The notes under the pieces: generated by a model
Told to the model about the DNA's origin: nothing
Seen by the model: only the letters and a program-made list of their open reading frames with translations
Database searches by the model: none
In this document: one piece after another, positions 34,413-43,277 of the stretch
Layout of the letters: every line of letters starts with the position of its first letter
Position numbering within the stretch: position 1 is the first letter of the stretch
Translations under genes and position numbers: made by a program
From: Actomonas aquatica
GTDB taxonomy: Bacteria; Verrucomicrobiota; Verrucomicrobiia; Opitutales; Opitutaceae
Direction of reading: 5' to 3'
Assembly (NCBI RefSeq): GCF_019679435.2
Contig: NZ_CP139781.1
Coordinates: forward strand, 2,914,001-2,978,000
DNA length: 64,000 nt

Positions 34413-35942
34413 TTAAGCCTCGGTAAAGCCCGGTGCCTGATCACTCAGCCAAAGCTCCACTTCGAACCCGCCCCCACTCCGATTGCGCAGCGTCATCCGC
34501 CCGCCCATCGCTTCCACCGCCGTGCGCACGATCGACAGCCCGAGCCCCGTGCCTCCCGTCTCGCGTTGCCGCGCCGCATCCGGTCGGAAAAACGGTTCGC
34601 TCAGCCGAGCCAGCGCCGCCTCCGGCACTCCCGGTCCATCGTCGCGCACCCACAGGGTCACGCCCCCTTCTCGACTGCGCTCTGCCTTCAATTCGATCGT
34701 CACGGCCGCCCCTCCATGCCGCACCGCGTTACGCACCAGGTTACCCAAAGCCCGATTCAACAAGCGCTCGTGCGCACACACGTCGAGCCCCTCCGGCACG
34801 GTCACCGTCACCTTGGCACCGCCCGCCTCGCGAGCGATGACCTCTTGCACCACCGACGCCAAAGTCACCGCCTCCAACGCTACTGCTTCGCCGCCCAACT
34901 CTGCCTGGGTAAAGTCCAACAACTCCGCCACCAGCGCGCCCATTTGCTCCACTTCCTCGCGCACGTCCTCCACTTGCGCCCGCAGTCCCTCCGGCACCCG
35001 TTCCTCCAAAATCGTCGTGCCCAACTGCAACCGCGCAATCGGCGACCCGAGCTCATGCGCCACATCCGCCAGGAACTTCTTCTGCCCGTCCACCAGCGCC
35101 TGTAGTCGCGCAGCCATTACATTCACGCTGTCGCCGAGCCGGCCGATCTCATCGCCCCGCGTAGCCGGCACCCGCGTGTCAAACTTCCCTTCCGCGATCC
35201 GCCCGGTCGCCCGCTCCAGCGCCCGCAGGTCCCGCGTGATGCCCATCACCAGCGGCAGCCAAAACAAAGCCGAAATCACCAGCGCTGCGCCCACTGCCAC
35301 GACCAGCGGCCGCAGGTCAAACAAGGCCCCAAACGCCCAAACCGAATCCGAAATCGCAAACAGCGTCCCCGGGCGCGGCGGCATCCCTTGGCGCACCGAG
35401 ACCGGCACCCGCGCGCCCATCCACCAGCCCGCCGGTTCGTCCACCTCCACCAGGATACGGCCGTCCCGCCCCTGCTCGGCCGGACGCGGCCGTTGCGGCG
35501 GTGGAGGCTGAGGCCGCGGTGCCTGCGACTGCGGTCGCGCCATGTCATCCGGCGGCAAAATCGGCGGCGGTAGACGCTCCCCGACTCGACCAGCCCCTTC
35601 CCCACCCGCCGGCGGCCGCAGATGCTTGGCCACCTCATCCGGCACCACCACCTCCGGCCCGGCCACCCGCGTGCCGTTATTCAACATCACCACAAAAGTC
35701 AGTCCGTAGTCCGCCGCGTAACCCGCCAACAGACGTTCCCGCCCAGCCTCATCCTCGCCGTTCAACTCCGCCATCAACACATCGGCCACGCCGCGAAAAC
35801 GATCCCCCACCGCCCGCTCCACCCAGCCGTGCAACCCGCCGCTGAGCACCAGCAAACTCCCCGCCACCACCAACAGCAGCAGGATATTGAGACCGAGCCA
35901 CAGCCCGATTTTAGCCGCCAAAGACAGACGCAGTTTCACCAC
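34413..35942 (-). CDS. Sensor histidine kinase with HAMP domain
   Basis: A 509-residue membrane kinase. A first TM segment (about 12-32) and a second (about 212-232) flank a periplasmic sensor region with a Pro/Arg-rich insertion. A HAMP linker follows (ALERATGRIAEGKFDTRVP), then the DHp box FLADVAHELGSPIARL with the phospho-His, and the ATPase domain with N box NLVRNAVRHGG, G1 DDGPGVPE and G2 GGTGLGLSIV. It pairs with the OmpR-type regulator 53 nt upstream. The start is GTG 35942, preceded by GGGAGG with 5-nt spacing, a good internal-gene ribosome site. The stimulus is unknown. Confidence 0.9.
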   Translation of the reverse strand: MVKLRLSLAAKIGLWLGLNILLLLVVAGSLLVLSGGLHGWVERAVGDRFRGVADVLMAELNGEDEAGRERLLAGYAADYGLTFVVMLNNGTRVAGPEVVVPDEVAKHLRPPAGGEGAGRVGERLPPPILPPDDMARPQSQAPRPQPPPPQRPRPAEQGRDGRILVEVDEPAGWWMGARVPVSVRQGMPPRPGTLFAISDSVWAFGALFDLRPLVVAVGAALVISALFWLPLVMGITRDLRALERATGRIAEGKFDTRVPATRGDEIGRLGDSVNVMAARLQALVDGQKKFLADVAHELGSPIARLQLGTTILEERVPEGLRAQVEDVREEVEQMGALVAELLDFTQAELGGEAVALEAVTLASVVQEVIAREAGGAKVTVTVPEGLDVCAHERLLNRALGNLVRNAVRHGGAAVTIELKAERSREGGVTLWVRDDGPGVPEAALARLSEPFFRPDAARQRETGGTGLGLSIVRTAVEAMGGRMTLRNRSGGGFEVELWLSDQAPGFTEA

Positions 35943-35947
35943 GCAGT

Positions 35948-35953
35948 CCTCCC
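35948..35953 (-). promoter_or_regulatory. Shine-Dalgarno site of the sensor kinase gene
   Basis: GGGAGG on the minus strand lies 5 nt before the GTG at 35942. It supports that start and co-translation after the regulator gene. Confidence 0.7.
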
Positions 35954-35995
35954 TATCACGGCATACCCCGGTCGTGCTCGTTTCTTTACCACGGC

Positions 35996-36796
35996 TTAAC
36001 CTTTATGCGCCTGACCGGCGGCGTTGTCCGGCTCCGTCGCCGGATCGATCATCATGTAACCCGCCGACCGCAGCGTGCGGATGTAACGCGGCGCGCGCGC
36101 ATCGTCGCCCAGCTTTTTTCGCAGCGCCGAGATGTGCACATCGATCGAGCGATCAAACACGTCGTAGTGCCGCTCCCGCACCTCGTCCAACAACGCCTCC
36201 CGACTGCGCACCCGCCCTTTCGCCCGCACCAGACTCCACAGCAAATCAAACTCCACCGGCGTAAGCTCCAACTCCCGCTCCGCCAACAACGCCCGACGCG
36301 CCTCCGGTATCAGCCGCAGCTCCCGCACCACCAGCTCCTCGATCGTCGCCGATTCCCCCGCCCCCGCCGCCTCCGCCGCGGCCGCCTCCCGTGCCGCCGA
36401 TCGGCGCAACACCGCCCGCAACCGCGCCAGCAGTTCCCGACTGGAAAAGGTCTTCGGCACGTAATCATCGGCCCCCACCTCCAGCCCTACGATCCGATCC
36501 ATTTCATCACCCCGCGCCGTCAACATCAGCACCGGCACTTCGCTGTGACGCCGTATCCGCTTGAGGACCTCAAAACCATCCAACCCCGGCAGCATCACAT
36601 CGAGCAACACGACATCCCACGCTGCCGCCGCGTCCACCGCTCGTTCCACCCCACTCGGCCCGTCATGGACGGCCGTCACCGCGAAACCCAGCGGACTCAA
36701 ATAATCGCTCACGAGGCGGCACATCTTGCGATCGTCATCGATCATCAAGACACGCGTCGCGGTCGCGTCGGTCGGGGCTGCACCGGGGAAAGTCAC
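35996..36796 (-). CDS. OmpR/PhoB-type response regulator
   Basis: A 266-residue regulator. The receiver domain carries RVLMIDDDRKM, the phospho-Asp in WDVVLLDVMLPGLDG and the Lys in YVPKTFSSREL. An Ala/Glu-rich linker precedes the winged-helix domain (ELTPVEFDLLWSLVRAKGRVRSR and DVHISALRKKLGDD). It should bind DNA and control its target genes after phosphorylation by the downstream kinase. The start chosen is GTG 36796, with AGAGG 7 nt upstream; a TTG at 36832 and ATG at 36745 are alternatives. It heads the probable operon regulator, kinase, EF-hand protein, flavoprotein. Confidence 0.88.
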   Translation of the reverse strand: MTFPGAAPTDATATRVLMIDDDRKMCRLVSDYLSPLGFAVTAVHDGPSGVERAVDAAAAWDVVLLDVMLPGLDGFEVLKRIRRHSEVPVLMLTARGDEMDRIVGLEVGADDYVPKTFSSRELLARLRAVLRRSAAREAAAAEAAGAGESATIEELVVRELRLIPEARRALLAERELELTPVEFDLLWSLVRAKGRVRSREALLDEVRERHYDVFDRSIDVHISALRKKLGDDARAPRYIRTLRSAGYMMIDPATEPDNAAGQAHKG

Positions 36797-36941
36797 GCCC
36801 AAGCCTCTGCCCGGCCACCGCGCTCCCTGCAACCCTTTCGCGTTGGCGCGATGCCCAAATCAATATCCGCACATCTTGCGCCAAGCCCTGCGGCGCGCAA
36901 CCGCCCCGACCGGCGTATCGTCTACGCAACCCCTCCCCGCC

Positions 36942-37181
36942 ATGAAGAAAAACGTTGGATCATTCGATGCCGGTGCTCGCTTCATCCTGGGCTGCATTTT
37001 GCTGTTCCTCGGTGTGCAAACGATCGGTTGGTGGGGCCTCATTGGATTCGTTTTCTGGCTGACCGGCGGACTCGGTTTCTGCCCGCTCTACTGTGTGCTG
37101 CGCCTCGACACCGCCGCCTGGGAAGAGCGGTGGGAGAAACGCCATCCGCACAACCCGCCGGATTTCCACCACTCCAACTGA
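36942..37181 (+). CDS. Small two-TM membrane protein, DUF2892-like
   Basis: A 79-residue protein starting MKKNVGSFDAGARFILGCILL. It shows the pattern of DUF2892/YgaP-type membrane proteins: an amphipathic start, a TM segment (about 13-31), a second one ending TGGLGFCPLYCVL, and a charged His-rich C-terminus (EKRHPHNPPDFHHSN). The two Cys residues in GFCPLYC are typical. The function of this domain is unknown. It follows a C/T-rich leader, and its stop lies 4 nt from the convergent TIR gene. Confidence 0.8.
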   Translation: MKKNVGSFDAGARFILGCILLFLGVQTIGWWGLIGFVFWLTGGLGFCPLYCVLRLDTAAWEERWEKRHPHNPPDFHHSN

Positions 37182-37185
37182 GACC

Positions 37186-38793
37186 CTATTCCCGCCGCAG
37201 CGCCATCTGCTCCCGCCACGCCGCCAATCGCGGATCGTAGCGGAGCCAATCCTGCACCTGCGCCCAGCGCTCGCGCCCCTCGCGATAGCGATCGACCAGC
37301 GCGTCCATCATCGCCGCGTAGTCACCCATCGTCGCCCAGACAATGAGGTGCTCCCGTTGCGGTCCCGCCGCCCGCCCGACCTCCGAATCATCAAACTCAC
37401 GCAGCGCCGCCAACGCCGCCACTTCCTGGCCCAGCAGCACGCGCACCTGCGCCTCTACCAGCGCCAACGCCACCTCGTCCGGCCTCGCCTGCCGCCGCGC
37501 CATCACCGTGCCCAAAGCCTGTTGCCACGCCGCCCGCGCATGCTCCCGGGCCTCCCAACCCAGCTCCGCAATCTGAGCCGCCCATTGCACGCCCTGCAGG
37601 AGCGAAAGCGGCCCGGTGAACACGTCGCTCTCGATCCACACGTCGCCCTCTCCCTCGTCCGCCAACGTGTCGATCGCCTGTTGCGCAGCCGCCCAATCCC
37701 CCGCACCAAGCGCTCGCAACGCGACCTCGGCCTCACCGCCCCCACCGCGTGCGCCCTCCGCTCCCGCCTCGCTCAGTGGTTCTACAAATTCGTTTCCCGT
37801 CTTCGGCGCATCCTCGCTCGCCAGTGGAGCCACCATGGCATCCCGCACCGCGGCACTCGCCTCCTCTCGCGTCATCGTCGTCTGCTGCGCGGTGAAGGGT
37901 CGCGGCATTCCATCCACGCCCCGCGCCCGCGGCTGCGCCTGCCACTCCCGCAGCGCGCCGCCATCCCGATCAAACCGACCGCTGATGGGCGTCGTGTCCC
38001 CCCGCGTCTCGGGATTGCTGTCACTATAATCTGAATACGCCGGCGGCGATGTCACCGGCGCCCCCCCTCGCCGAGCCTCAGGCATTGACGAATCACGTTC
38101 CTCTCGGCCGCGAATCGGCGGAGCAGGATCAGCCTCGCTCGAGGCCTCCACCGGAATAACCGGCACCGTTGGCACCGCCTCGTCCGCCACCTGCGGCGAC
38201 GGCGACCGGGCCGACTGCACCCGCCACGCGATCACGCCGCCCGGCAACACCACCACGGTGAAAACCCAGACCAACCGCAACCGGCGCACCCACGGCGGCA
38301 GTCGCTTGATCCAGCGCCTCACCCACGACCGCGCAAACGCCTCCGCCTCCGCGCGCCGCTCCTCCGCCGCCTGCGCTCGCATCCGGGCCCGCCGTTCCAG
38401 CATCGCCTCCACCCGCGCCACCACCGGCGTGACCGAACCCCACACTTCAAAATGCAACCACGCCCGTCCCTTAAAAATCGGCGGCACCTTCGCGTCCCGC
38501 TGCGCCGTATTGTCGACCACGACCGGCAGCAGAAACGACGTATCGTCGCCCATCGCCGCCGCCCGCTGCGCAGCCCGTTGCCACTCGTTGCGAAAACGCC
38601 CCGACGACTGCGTTTGCGTGTTGTCCGAGACGATCGGAATAAACAGGTCACAGCCATCGACCAACCCGGCCTCATCCGCATCGGTGAGGACCACCTCAAT
38701 GCCCGCTTCCCGCAAGCCCGCCGCCAAGCGCTCCGCCGCCGCTTTATCGCGCGGGGTATAGCTGATGCAAACAGACGGCGGGTCTTCAGTCAC
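37186..38793 (-). CDS. Membrane-anchored TIR-domain protein
   Basis: A 535-residue protein starting at GTG. Residues 5-135 form a TIR domain: VCISYTPRDKAAAERLAAGL, VLTDADEA, CDLFIPIVSDNTQ and LLPVVVDN. Glu70 in RFRNEW occupies the place of the catalytic glutamate of NAD-hydrolysing TIR domains. A charged coiled stretch (about 130-165) and one TM helix (about 173-192) follow, then a Pro/acidic linker and a helical C-terminus with Trp/Ala-rich repeats (GDWAAAQQAIDTLADEG) that may be TPR-like. TIR proteins act in NAD-depleting defence or as scaffolds; which applies here is open. It is flanked upstream by two palindromes. It may face the cytoplasm with the C-terminus outside. Confidence 0.78.
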   Translation of the reverse strand: MTEDPPSVCISYTPRDKAAAERLAAGLREAGIEVVLTDADEAGLVDGCDLFIPIVSDNTQTQSSGRFRNEWQRAAQRAAAMGDDTSFLLPVVVDNTAQRDAKVPPIFKGRAWLHFEVWGSVTPVVARVEAMLERRARMRAQAAEERRAEAEAFARSWVRRWIKRLPPWVRRLRLVWVFTVVVLPGGVIAWRVQSARSPSPQVADEAVPTVPVIPVEASSEADPAPPIRGREERDSSMPEARRGGAPVTSPPAYSDYSDSNPETRGDTTPISGRFDRDGGALREWQAQPRARGVDGMPRPFTAQQTTMTREEASAAVRDAMVAPLASEDAPKTGNEFVEPLSEAGAEGARGGGGEAEVALRALGAGDWAAAQQAIDTLADEGEGDVWIESDVFTGPLSLLQGVQWAAQIAELGWEAREHARAAWQQALGTVMARRQARPDEVALALVEAQVRVLLGQEVAALAALREFDDSEVGRAAGPQREHLIVWATMGDYAAMMDALVDRYREGRERWAQVQDWLRYDPRLAAWREQMALRRE

Positions 38794-38877
38794 TTAGCCC
38801 TCATCGGTCCAAAACCGCCCCACTAAAGCCCCCTTCCCCTCCACCATCAACTCTCCCCCTCCAGCCGCCACCATCAC

Positions 38878-38896
38878 ATGTTCGTAATACGAACAT
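38878..38896. promoter_or_regulatory. Palindromic operator candidate, copy 1
   Basis: ATGTTCGTAATACGAACAT is a 19-nt inverted repeat with one centre base, 84 nt before the TIR gene start on the minus strand. The same 19 bases recur within the copy at 38928-38962. A dimeric repressor site is the simplest reading; the protein is not identified. Confidence 0.5.
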
Positions 38897-38927
38897 TCTC
38901 TGCTTACCCGCTCCCCATAAACAGTTA

Positions 38928-38962
38928 GCCCGCGAATGTTCGTAATACGAACATTCGCGGGC
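38928..38962. promoter_or_regulatory. Palindromic operator or hairpin, copy 2 (long)
   Basis: A 35-nt inverted repeat with 17-nt arms around one centre base; it contains the 19-nt core of copy 1, extended by GCCCGCGA / TCGCGGGC. It lies between asnS (ends at 39058 on the minus strand) and the TIR gene. It could double as a terminator stem for asnS, but no T tract follows on either strand. Confidence 0.5.
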
Positions 38963-39057
38963 CAGCGGATTGCCGAGTGGATCCCAAGGGATCGGTGCGC
39001 AGTGCTGCGGCGGGTGAAACCGAAGCCGCGGCCGCGCGCCGGACCGTGTGCGCGGCC

Positions 39058-40449
39058 TTAGAACGCCGCGTTGCCCGGGGTGCGGGCAAAGGGGATCACG
39101 TCGCGAATGTTGGCCATGCCGGTCACAAACATCAGCATGCGCTCAAAGCCGAGACCGAAGCCACTGTGCGGCACCGAGCCGTAGCGACGCAGGTCGAGAT
39201 ACCAACTGTAGTCCTCTTTGTTGAGGCCGTGGTGATCCATGTTGGCTTCGAGCACGTCGAGACGCTCTTCACGCTGACTGCCGCCCACGATCTCACCGAT
39301 GCCGGGCACCAGCACGTCCATCGCCGTGACCGTTTTGCCGTCGTCATTCAGGCGCATGTAGAAGGGCTTAATCTCCTTCGGGTAATTGTAGACCGTGACC
39401 GGGCACTTGAAGTGTTCCTCCGCGAGGTAACGCTCGTGCTCCGACTGCAGGTTGTCGCCCCACTTCACCGGGTGCTCCCACTTCTTGCCGCTCGCGGTGA
39501 GGATGTCCATGGCCTCGGTGTAACTCACCCGCTGGAACGGACGCTCGAGCACGAAGTCGAGGCGCGCCTTCAGGCCCTTGTCGACGAACTTGCCGAAGAT
39601 CTCGAGATCGTCGGCGCAGTGCTCCTGCACGTCGCGGATGAGGTATTTCACGAAGTCCTCAGCGACGTCCATGTTGCCGGCCAGATCCACGAAAGCCATC
39701 TCCGGCTCGATCATCCAAAACTCGCTGGCGTGACGCGAGGTGTTGGAGTTTTCCGCCCGGAAGGTCGGCCCAAAGGTGTAGACCTTGCCCAGCGCGCAGG
39801 CGAAGACCTCGGCCTCCAACTGACCCGACACCGTCAGGTAAGTCGGACGCGCAAAAAAGTCCTGCTCGTAGTCGACGCCGCCCTCTTCGTTTTTCGGCGG
39901 GTTCATCGGGTCGAGCGTGCTCACGCGGAACAGCTCACCCGCACCTTCGCAGTCGCTGCCCGTGATGATCGGCGTGTGCACATAAACGTAGCCGCGGTCC
40001 TGGTAGTATTGGTGCACCGCATACGCCAGACGACTGCGCACGCGGAAGACCGCACCGAAGAGATTGGCGCGCGGCCGCAGGTGCGCGATCTCGCGCAGGA
40101 ACTCCATCGAGTGGCCCTTCTTCTGCAGCGGATAGGTCGAGCCCGCCGCGCCCATCAGTTCCACTTGGGCCGCCTTCACTTCCCACGCCTGGCCCTGGCC
40201 CTTCGACGCGATGAGTTCGCCCTGCACGCGAATCGACGCACCGGTCGTCAGTTTCTGCACCACCTCGGCGTAGCCGGGCATGGTCGCATCGGCGATGACC
40301 TGGAGGTTCTTGAGACAGGAACCGTCGTTGAGCTCGATAAAGGAAAACGCCTTCGCGTCGCGCCGGGTGCGCACCCAGCCCTGCACGAGAATCGACTCGG
40401 CCGGAGCGGTCGCATGAAGCGCGTCTTTGACGGAGGTGGGATTTTGCAT
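39058..40449 (-). CDS. asnS: Asparaginyl-tRNA synthetase
   Basis: A class II aminoacyl-tRNA synthetase (463 residues) that charges tRNA-Asn. The N-terminal anticodon-binding OB fold reads [25 protein letters not shown]. Motif 2 is in the region [22 protein letters not shown], and motif 3 is [15 protein letters not shown] close to the C-terminus, which ends [12 protein letters not shown] as in AsnRS proteins. The start is ATG 40449 (MQNPTSVKD); in-frame ATG 40467 and TTG 40485 lie upstream. It diverges from yqhD. Confidence 0.95.
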   Translation of the reverse strand: MQNPTSVKDALHATAPAESILVQGWVRTRRDAKAFSFIELNDGSCLKNLQVIADATMPGYAEVVQKLTTGASIRVQGELIASKGQGQAWEVKAAQVELMGAAGSTYPLQKKGHSMEFLREIAHLRPRANLFGAVFRVRSRLAYAVHQYYQDRGYVYVHTPIITGSDCEGAGELFRVSTLDPMNPPKNEEGGVDYEQDFFARPTYLTVSGQLEAEVFACALGKVYTFGPTFRAENSNTSRHASEFWMIEPEMAFVDLAGNMDVAEDFVKYLIRDVQEHCADDLEIFGKFVDKGLKARLDFVLERPFQRVSYTEAMDILTASGKKWEHPVKWGDNLQSEHERYLAEEHFKCPVTVYNYPKEIKPFYMRLNDDGKTVTAMDVLVPGIGEIVGGSQREERLDVLEANMDHHGLNKEDYSWYLDLRRYGSVPHSGFGLGFERMLMFVTGMANIRDVIPFARTPGNAAF

Positions 40450-40582
40450 GTCCGCGAGCAAAGGCATCCGCGCGCCCGGCGCCAAATCGAATTCACGCCA
40501 TTCGCCCCTTGCCCCGCCGCTAAACGAAAATCGGCGCGCCTCTTGCGCGCCCCGGACCTGCCCTCACCCTACTTCCCTCATC

Positions 40583-41743
40583 ATGGACAACTTCACTTTC
40601 CACAACCCCACCCGCATCCATTTCGGTAAAGGCCAGATCGCCCGCATCGCCGACGAACTGCCCGCGGACGCCAAGGTCCTGCTCCTCGCCGGCGGCGGCT
40701 CCATCAAGGCCAATGGCGTCTACGACCAGGTGAAGTCCGCCCTCGGCGATCGCACCGTCTTTGAACACTGGGGCGTCGAGGCCAACCCCGACTTCGACAC
40801 CCTCATGCCCGCCGTCGAACTCTGCAAAAAAGAGGGCGTCACCTGGGTGCTCGCCGTTGGCGGCGGGTCGGTGCTCGACGGCGCCAAGTTCATCTGCGCG
40901 GCCGTGCCTTACGCGGGCGACGACCCGTGGCAGATCCTCGTCGATGCCGGCGCCTCCGTGAAATCCGCCCTGCCCCTCGGCACCGTGCTCACCCTGCCCG
41001 CCACCGGCTCCGAAGCCAACATGGCTTCCGTCATCAGCCGCCGCGCTATTCAGGAGAAACTGCACTTCCTCTCGCCGCACGTCTTCCCGGTGTTCTCCGT
41101 GCTTGATCCCGAGACCACCTACAGTCTGCCGCCCCGCCAGGTGGCCAACGGCATCGGCGACGCCTTCTGCCACGTGCTTGAGCAATACCTCACCTTCCCG
41201 GCTCAGGCGGCCGTGCAGGACCAGTTTGCCGAGAGCGTGCTGCGCGTGCTGATCACCGAAGGCAAAAAATCCTTCGATAACCCGACCGACTACGACGCCC
41301 GCGCCAACCTCGTCTGGGCCGCCACGTGCGCGCTCAACGGCTTCATCGGCAGCGGCGTGCCGCAGGATTGGTCGACCCACACGATCGGCCACGAGCTCAC
41401 CGCCCTGCACGGCATCGATCACGCCCGCACCCTCGCCATCGTGCTGCCGGCCCTGCTCGAAGCGCAAAAACCCACCAAACTCGCCAAACTCGTCCAATTC
41501 GCCGAACGCGTTTGGGGCGTCACCACCGGCACCGACGAAGAACGCGCCACCGCCGCGATCGCGCACACCCGTGCCTTCTACGAATCCATCGGCATCGCCA
41601 CGCATCTAGCCGACTATGACGTGACCGCCGAGGTCGCGCCGCTCGTCGCGAAACGTCTCGCCGACCGCGGCCTCACCGCCATCGGCGAACACGGCGACCT
41701 CACACCCGAGCGCATCGAGGCCCTCCTACGCGCAGCCGCCTGA
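40583..41743 (+). CDS. yqhD: NADPH-dependent aldehyde reductase / Fe-type alcohol dehydrogenase, YqhD-like
   Basis: A 386-residue group III alcohol dehydrogenase, the same length as E. coli YqhD. It begins MDNFTFHNPTRIHFGKGQIA. The nucleotide-binding motif is AVGGGSVLDGAKFI, and LPATGSEANMASVISRR follows. Metal-binding positions are in GDAFCHVLEQY (Asp, His) and HELTALHGIDHAR (two His). In E. coli it reduces toxic short-chain and lipid-derived aldehydes using NADPH; a similar role is expected here. The start follows a C/T-rich leader without Shine-Dalgarno, and a terminator follows the stop. Confidence 0.93.
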   Translation: MDNFTFHNPTRIHFGKGQIARIADELPADAKVLLLAGGGSIKANGVYDQVKSALGDRTVFEHWGVEANPDFDTLMPAVELCKKEGVTWVLAVGGGSVLDGAKFICAAVPYAGDDPWQILVDAGASVKSALPLGTVLTLPATGSEANMASVISRRAIQEKLHFLSPHVFPVFSVLDPETTYSLPPRQVANGIGDAFCHVLEQYLTFPAQAAVQDQFAESVLRVLITEGKKSFDNPTDYDARANLVWAATCALNGFIGSGVPQDWSTHTIGHELTALHGIDHARTLAIVLPALLEAQKPTKLAKLVQFAERVWGVTTGTDEERATAAIAHTRAFYESIGIATHLADYDVTAEVAPLVAKRLADRGLTAIGEHGDLTPERIEALLRAAA

Positions 41744-41777
41744 TCAGGCCGCCTGTCCCCACCCCTCCAAAACAAAG

Positions 41778-41806
41778 AGGACCGGCGATGCAGCCGGTCC
41801 TTTTTT
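41778..41806 (+). terminator. Terminator after yqhD, possibly bidirectional
   Basis: Stem AGGACCGGC / GCCGGTCCT with a 6-nt loop, followed by six T residues. The opposite strand reads into TCTTTGTTTT, so it may also end the convergent gene whose stop is 22 nt beyond. Confidence 0.85.
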
Positions 41807-41828
41807 GTGCCCTTTCCGCCGGAAACAC

Positions 41829-43154
41829 TCAGTAGCGCTTCGCCAGCACCGCCCCCGAGTCGTCCTCGAAGTAAAGGAGCCGCCCCTGCTCATCGATCTG
41901 CGAAAGGTGAATGCCCAGACGGTGATCCACCTTCATCCCTGGCCGCACCAAACGACCGGCGATAAACGCCCGCGGATCGCTGCCCACGCGCACGCCACTC
42001 ACGGTGACGCGACCCACCCACTCCCGAAACGCCGTGGTCGGTTCAGCCGTCGAGCGCTCGGCGTCGTGAATCGTCACACTGGCCGCCGCCGTCGCACCGC
42101 TGCCATCCCGGCTCGCCGTTGACATCGGGCCCGCAAAATTGGTGAGCGCCTGCTCCGCTTGGGACGGCGTGTGAGTGGTCACTCGTCCACTCCCGGTGGC
42201 TTCGGTGATCAAGCCTTTGCCGCTCGGCGCATCATCGAAGGCCAACTTCACCTTCGGCTCGGGAATCGGAGCCGGTGCCCCGGCCTTGGACGCCAGCATC
42301 GCCGCATCCAAATCATCCAACGTCGCCGCGATCTGATCCAGATTGTCCGGACTCTCCGCCAGCGCGTTGGCCGCATGCACATTCTGGTCGTGGGCCGCGA
42401 TCGAGTCCTTGGCCTGCTTCAAAACGAGTTCGGCCCGGCTCATCGACTCGCCCCCCGTCGTGTTGATCAGGTTGGGGTTGGCGGCGTGCAGAGCGGCCAT
42501 TTCCTCATCGGACATCTTGCCGAAGAACTGTTTGTAGCCGTAGTAACCCCCGCCGAGCACCATCGCTGCCGGCATGAGCTTCACCATGAGAATGAAGAGT
42601 CGGAGGAAAACGCTCCGATCTTTGCCGCGCTTCGCCGAATAAGTCGGGGCCTTGTTATACCACGCGTCGGCGTCATCCTTGTCGTCGGCGGAACTCGCCG
42701 CGGGACTGGCCGCTGGCACCGGCGGGACACTGGCCCCAAACGGCGCCGCCGAGTGTCCGACCTGCGGACCGTTGCCAAACGGCGCCATCGTCTGGCCCGC
42801 CGTCGCCGGGGTTTCGCTGCCCGCAAACGGCGAAACCGAATCGGCGCCCTGCACGTAACAGGGACCGGAGTGTAAACTCGCGCCCGGGGCCGGCTCGGAG
42901 ACCATCCACGGCGGTCGCGTCGTGTAAGCCACCGGACCATCGGTAAACGGATCCCGGGAATCGCTCGACGTCGAAGAGCGCGGCGGCGGCTCAGTCGCTT
43001 CTTCGCGACCACCAAAAGCAAAGGGCGCCGCCGTGACCGAAGTGGAAATGCGCGGAGCACCGATGCCGCTGCCATTACCTGTCCCCAAATAGGTCGATCC
43101 GGGAGTCGAACCGGGAGGCCGGGATCCGGAATCTGGGGTAGGTGACGAACTCAT
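41829..43154 (-). CDS. Membrane protein of unknown function, paralogue 1
   Basis: A 441-residue protein, unrecognised. The first 175 residues are low-complexity (Ser, Pro, Gly, Ala) with repeats such as APFGNG and SPFAGS. A TM segment follows at about 182-206 (FILMVKLMPAAMVLGGGYYG), then a helical stretch with LDQIAATLDDLDAAM. The last 65 residues, from FREWVGRVTVSGVRVG to SGAVLAKRY, match the end of the next gene upstream. That end domain (a short beta sequence with AFIAGRLVRPG and LLYFEDDSG) resembles the PilP/GspB type of periplasmic beta domain in layout; this is a loose resemblance. It follows the paralogue in the same direction, 123 nt apart. Confidence 0.7.
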   Translation of the reverse strand: MSSSPTPDSGSRPPGSTPGSTYLGTGNGSGIGAPRISTSVTAAPFAFGGREEATEPPPRSSTSSDSRDPFTDGPVAYTTRPPWMVSEPAPGASLHSGPCYVQGADSVSPFAGSETPATAGQTMAPFGNGPQVGHSAAPFGASVPPVPAASPAASSADDKDDADAWYNKAPTYSAKRGKDRSVFLRLFILMVKLMPAAMVLGGGYYGYKQFFGKMSDEEMAALHAANPNLINTTGGESMSRAELVLKQAKDSIAAHDQNVHAANALAESPDNLDQIAATLDDLDAAMLASKAGAPAPIPEPKVKLAFDDAPSGKGLITEATGSGRVTTHTPSQAEQALTNFAGPMSTASRDGSGATAAASVTIHDAERSTAEPTTAFREWVGRVTVSGVRVGSDPRAFIAGRLVRPGMKVDHRLGIHLSQIDEQGRLLYFEDDSGAVLAKRY

Positions 43155-43277
43155 GGTGGTTATGTGACTCTCTAATCGCGGTTTCGACGATTACATTTCT
43201 TTAGCAATTTCTACGCACTCCCCGTGCGCGAAAACCCCGCCATTAGGGCCACCACCCCAGACAAAAATACTCCAGGC

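Noticed and set aside
38878..38962. Canonical verrucomicrobial LexA boxes
   Set aside because: Half-sites look right, but the spacing is seven rather than the four bases I recall; kept only as an operator candidate.
38977..40629. A 550-residue plus-strand frame over asnS
   Set aside because: It is the antisense of asnS; asnS is clearly the real gene.
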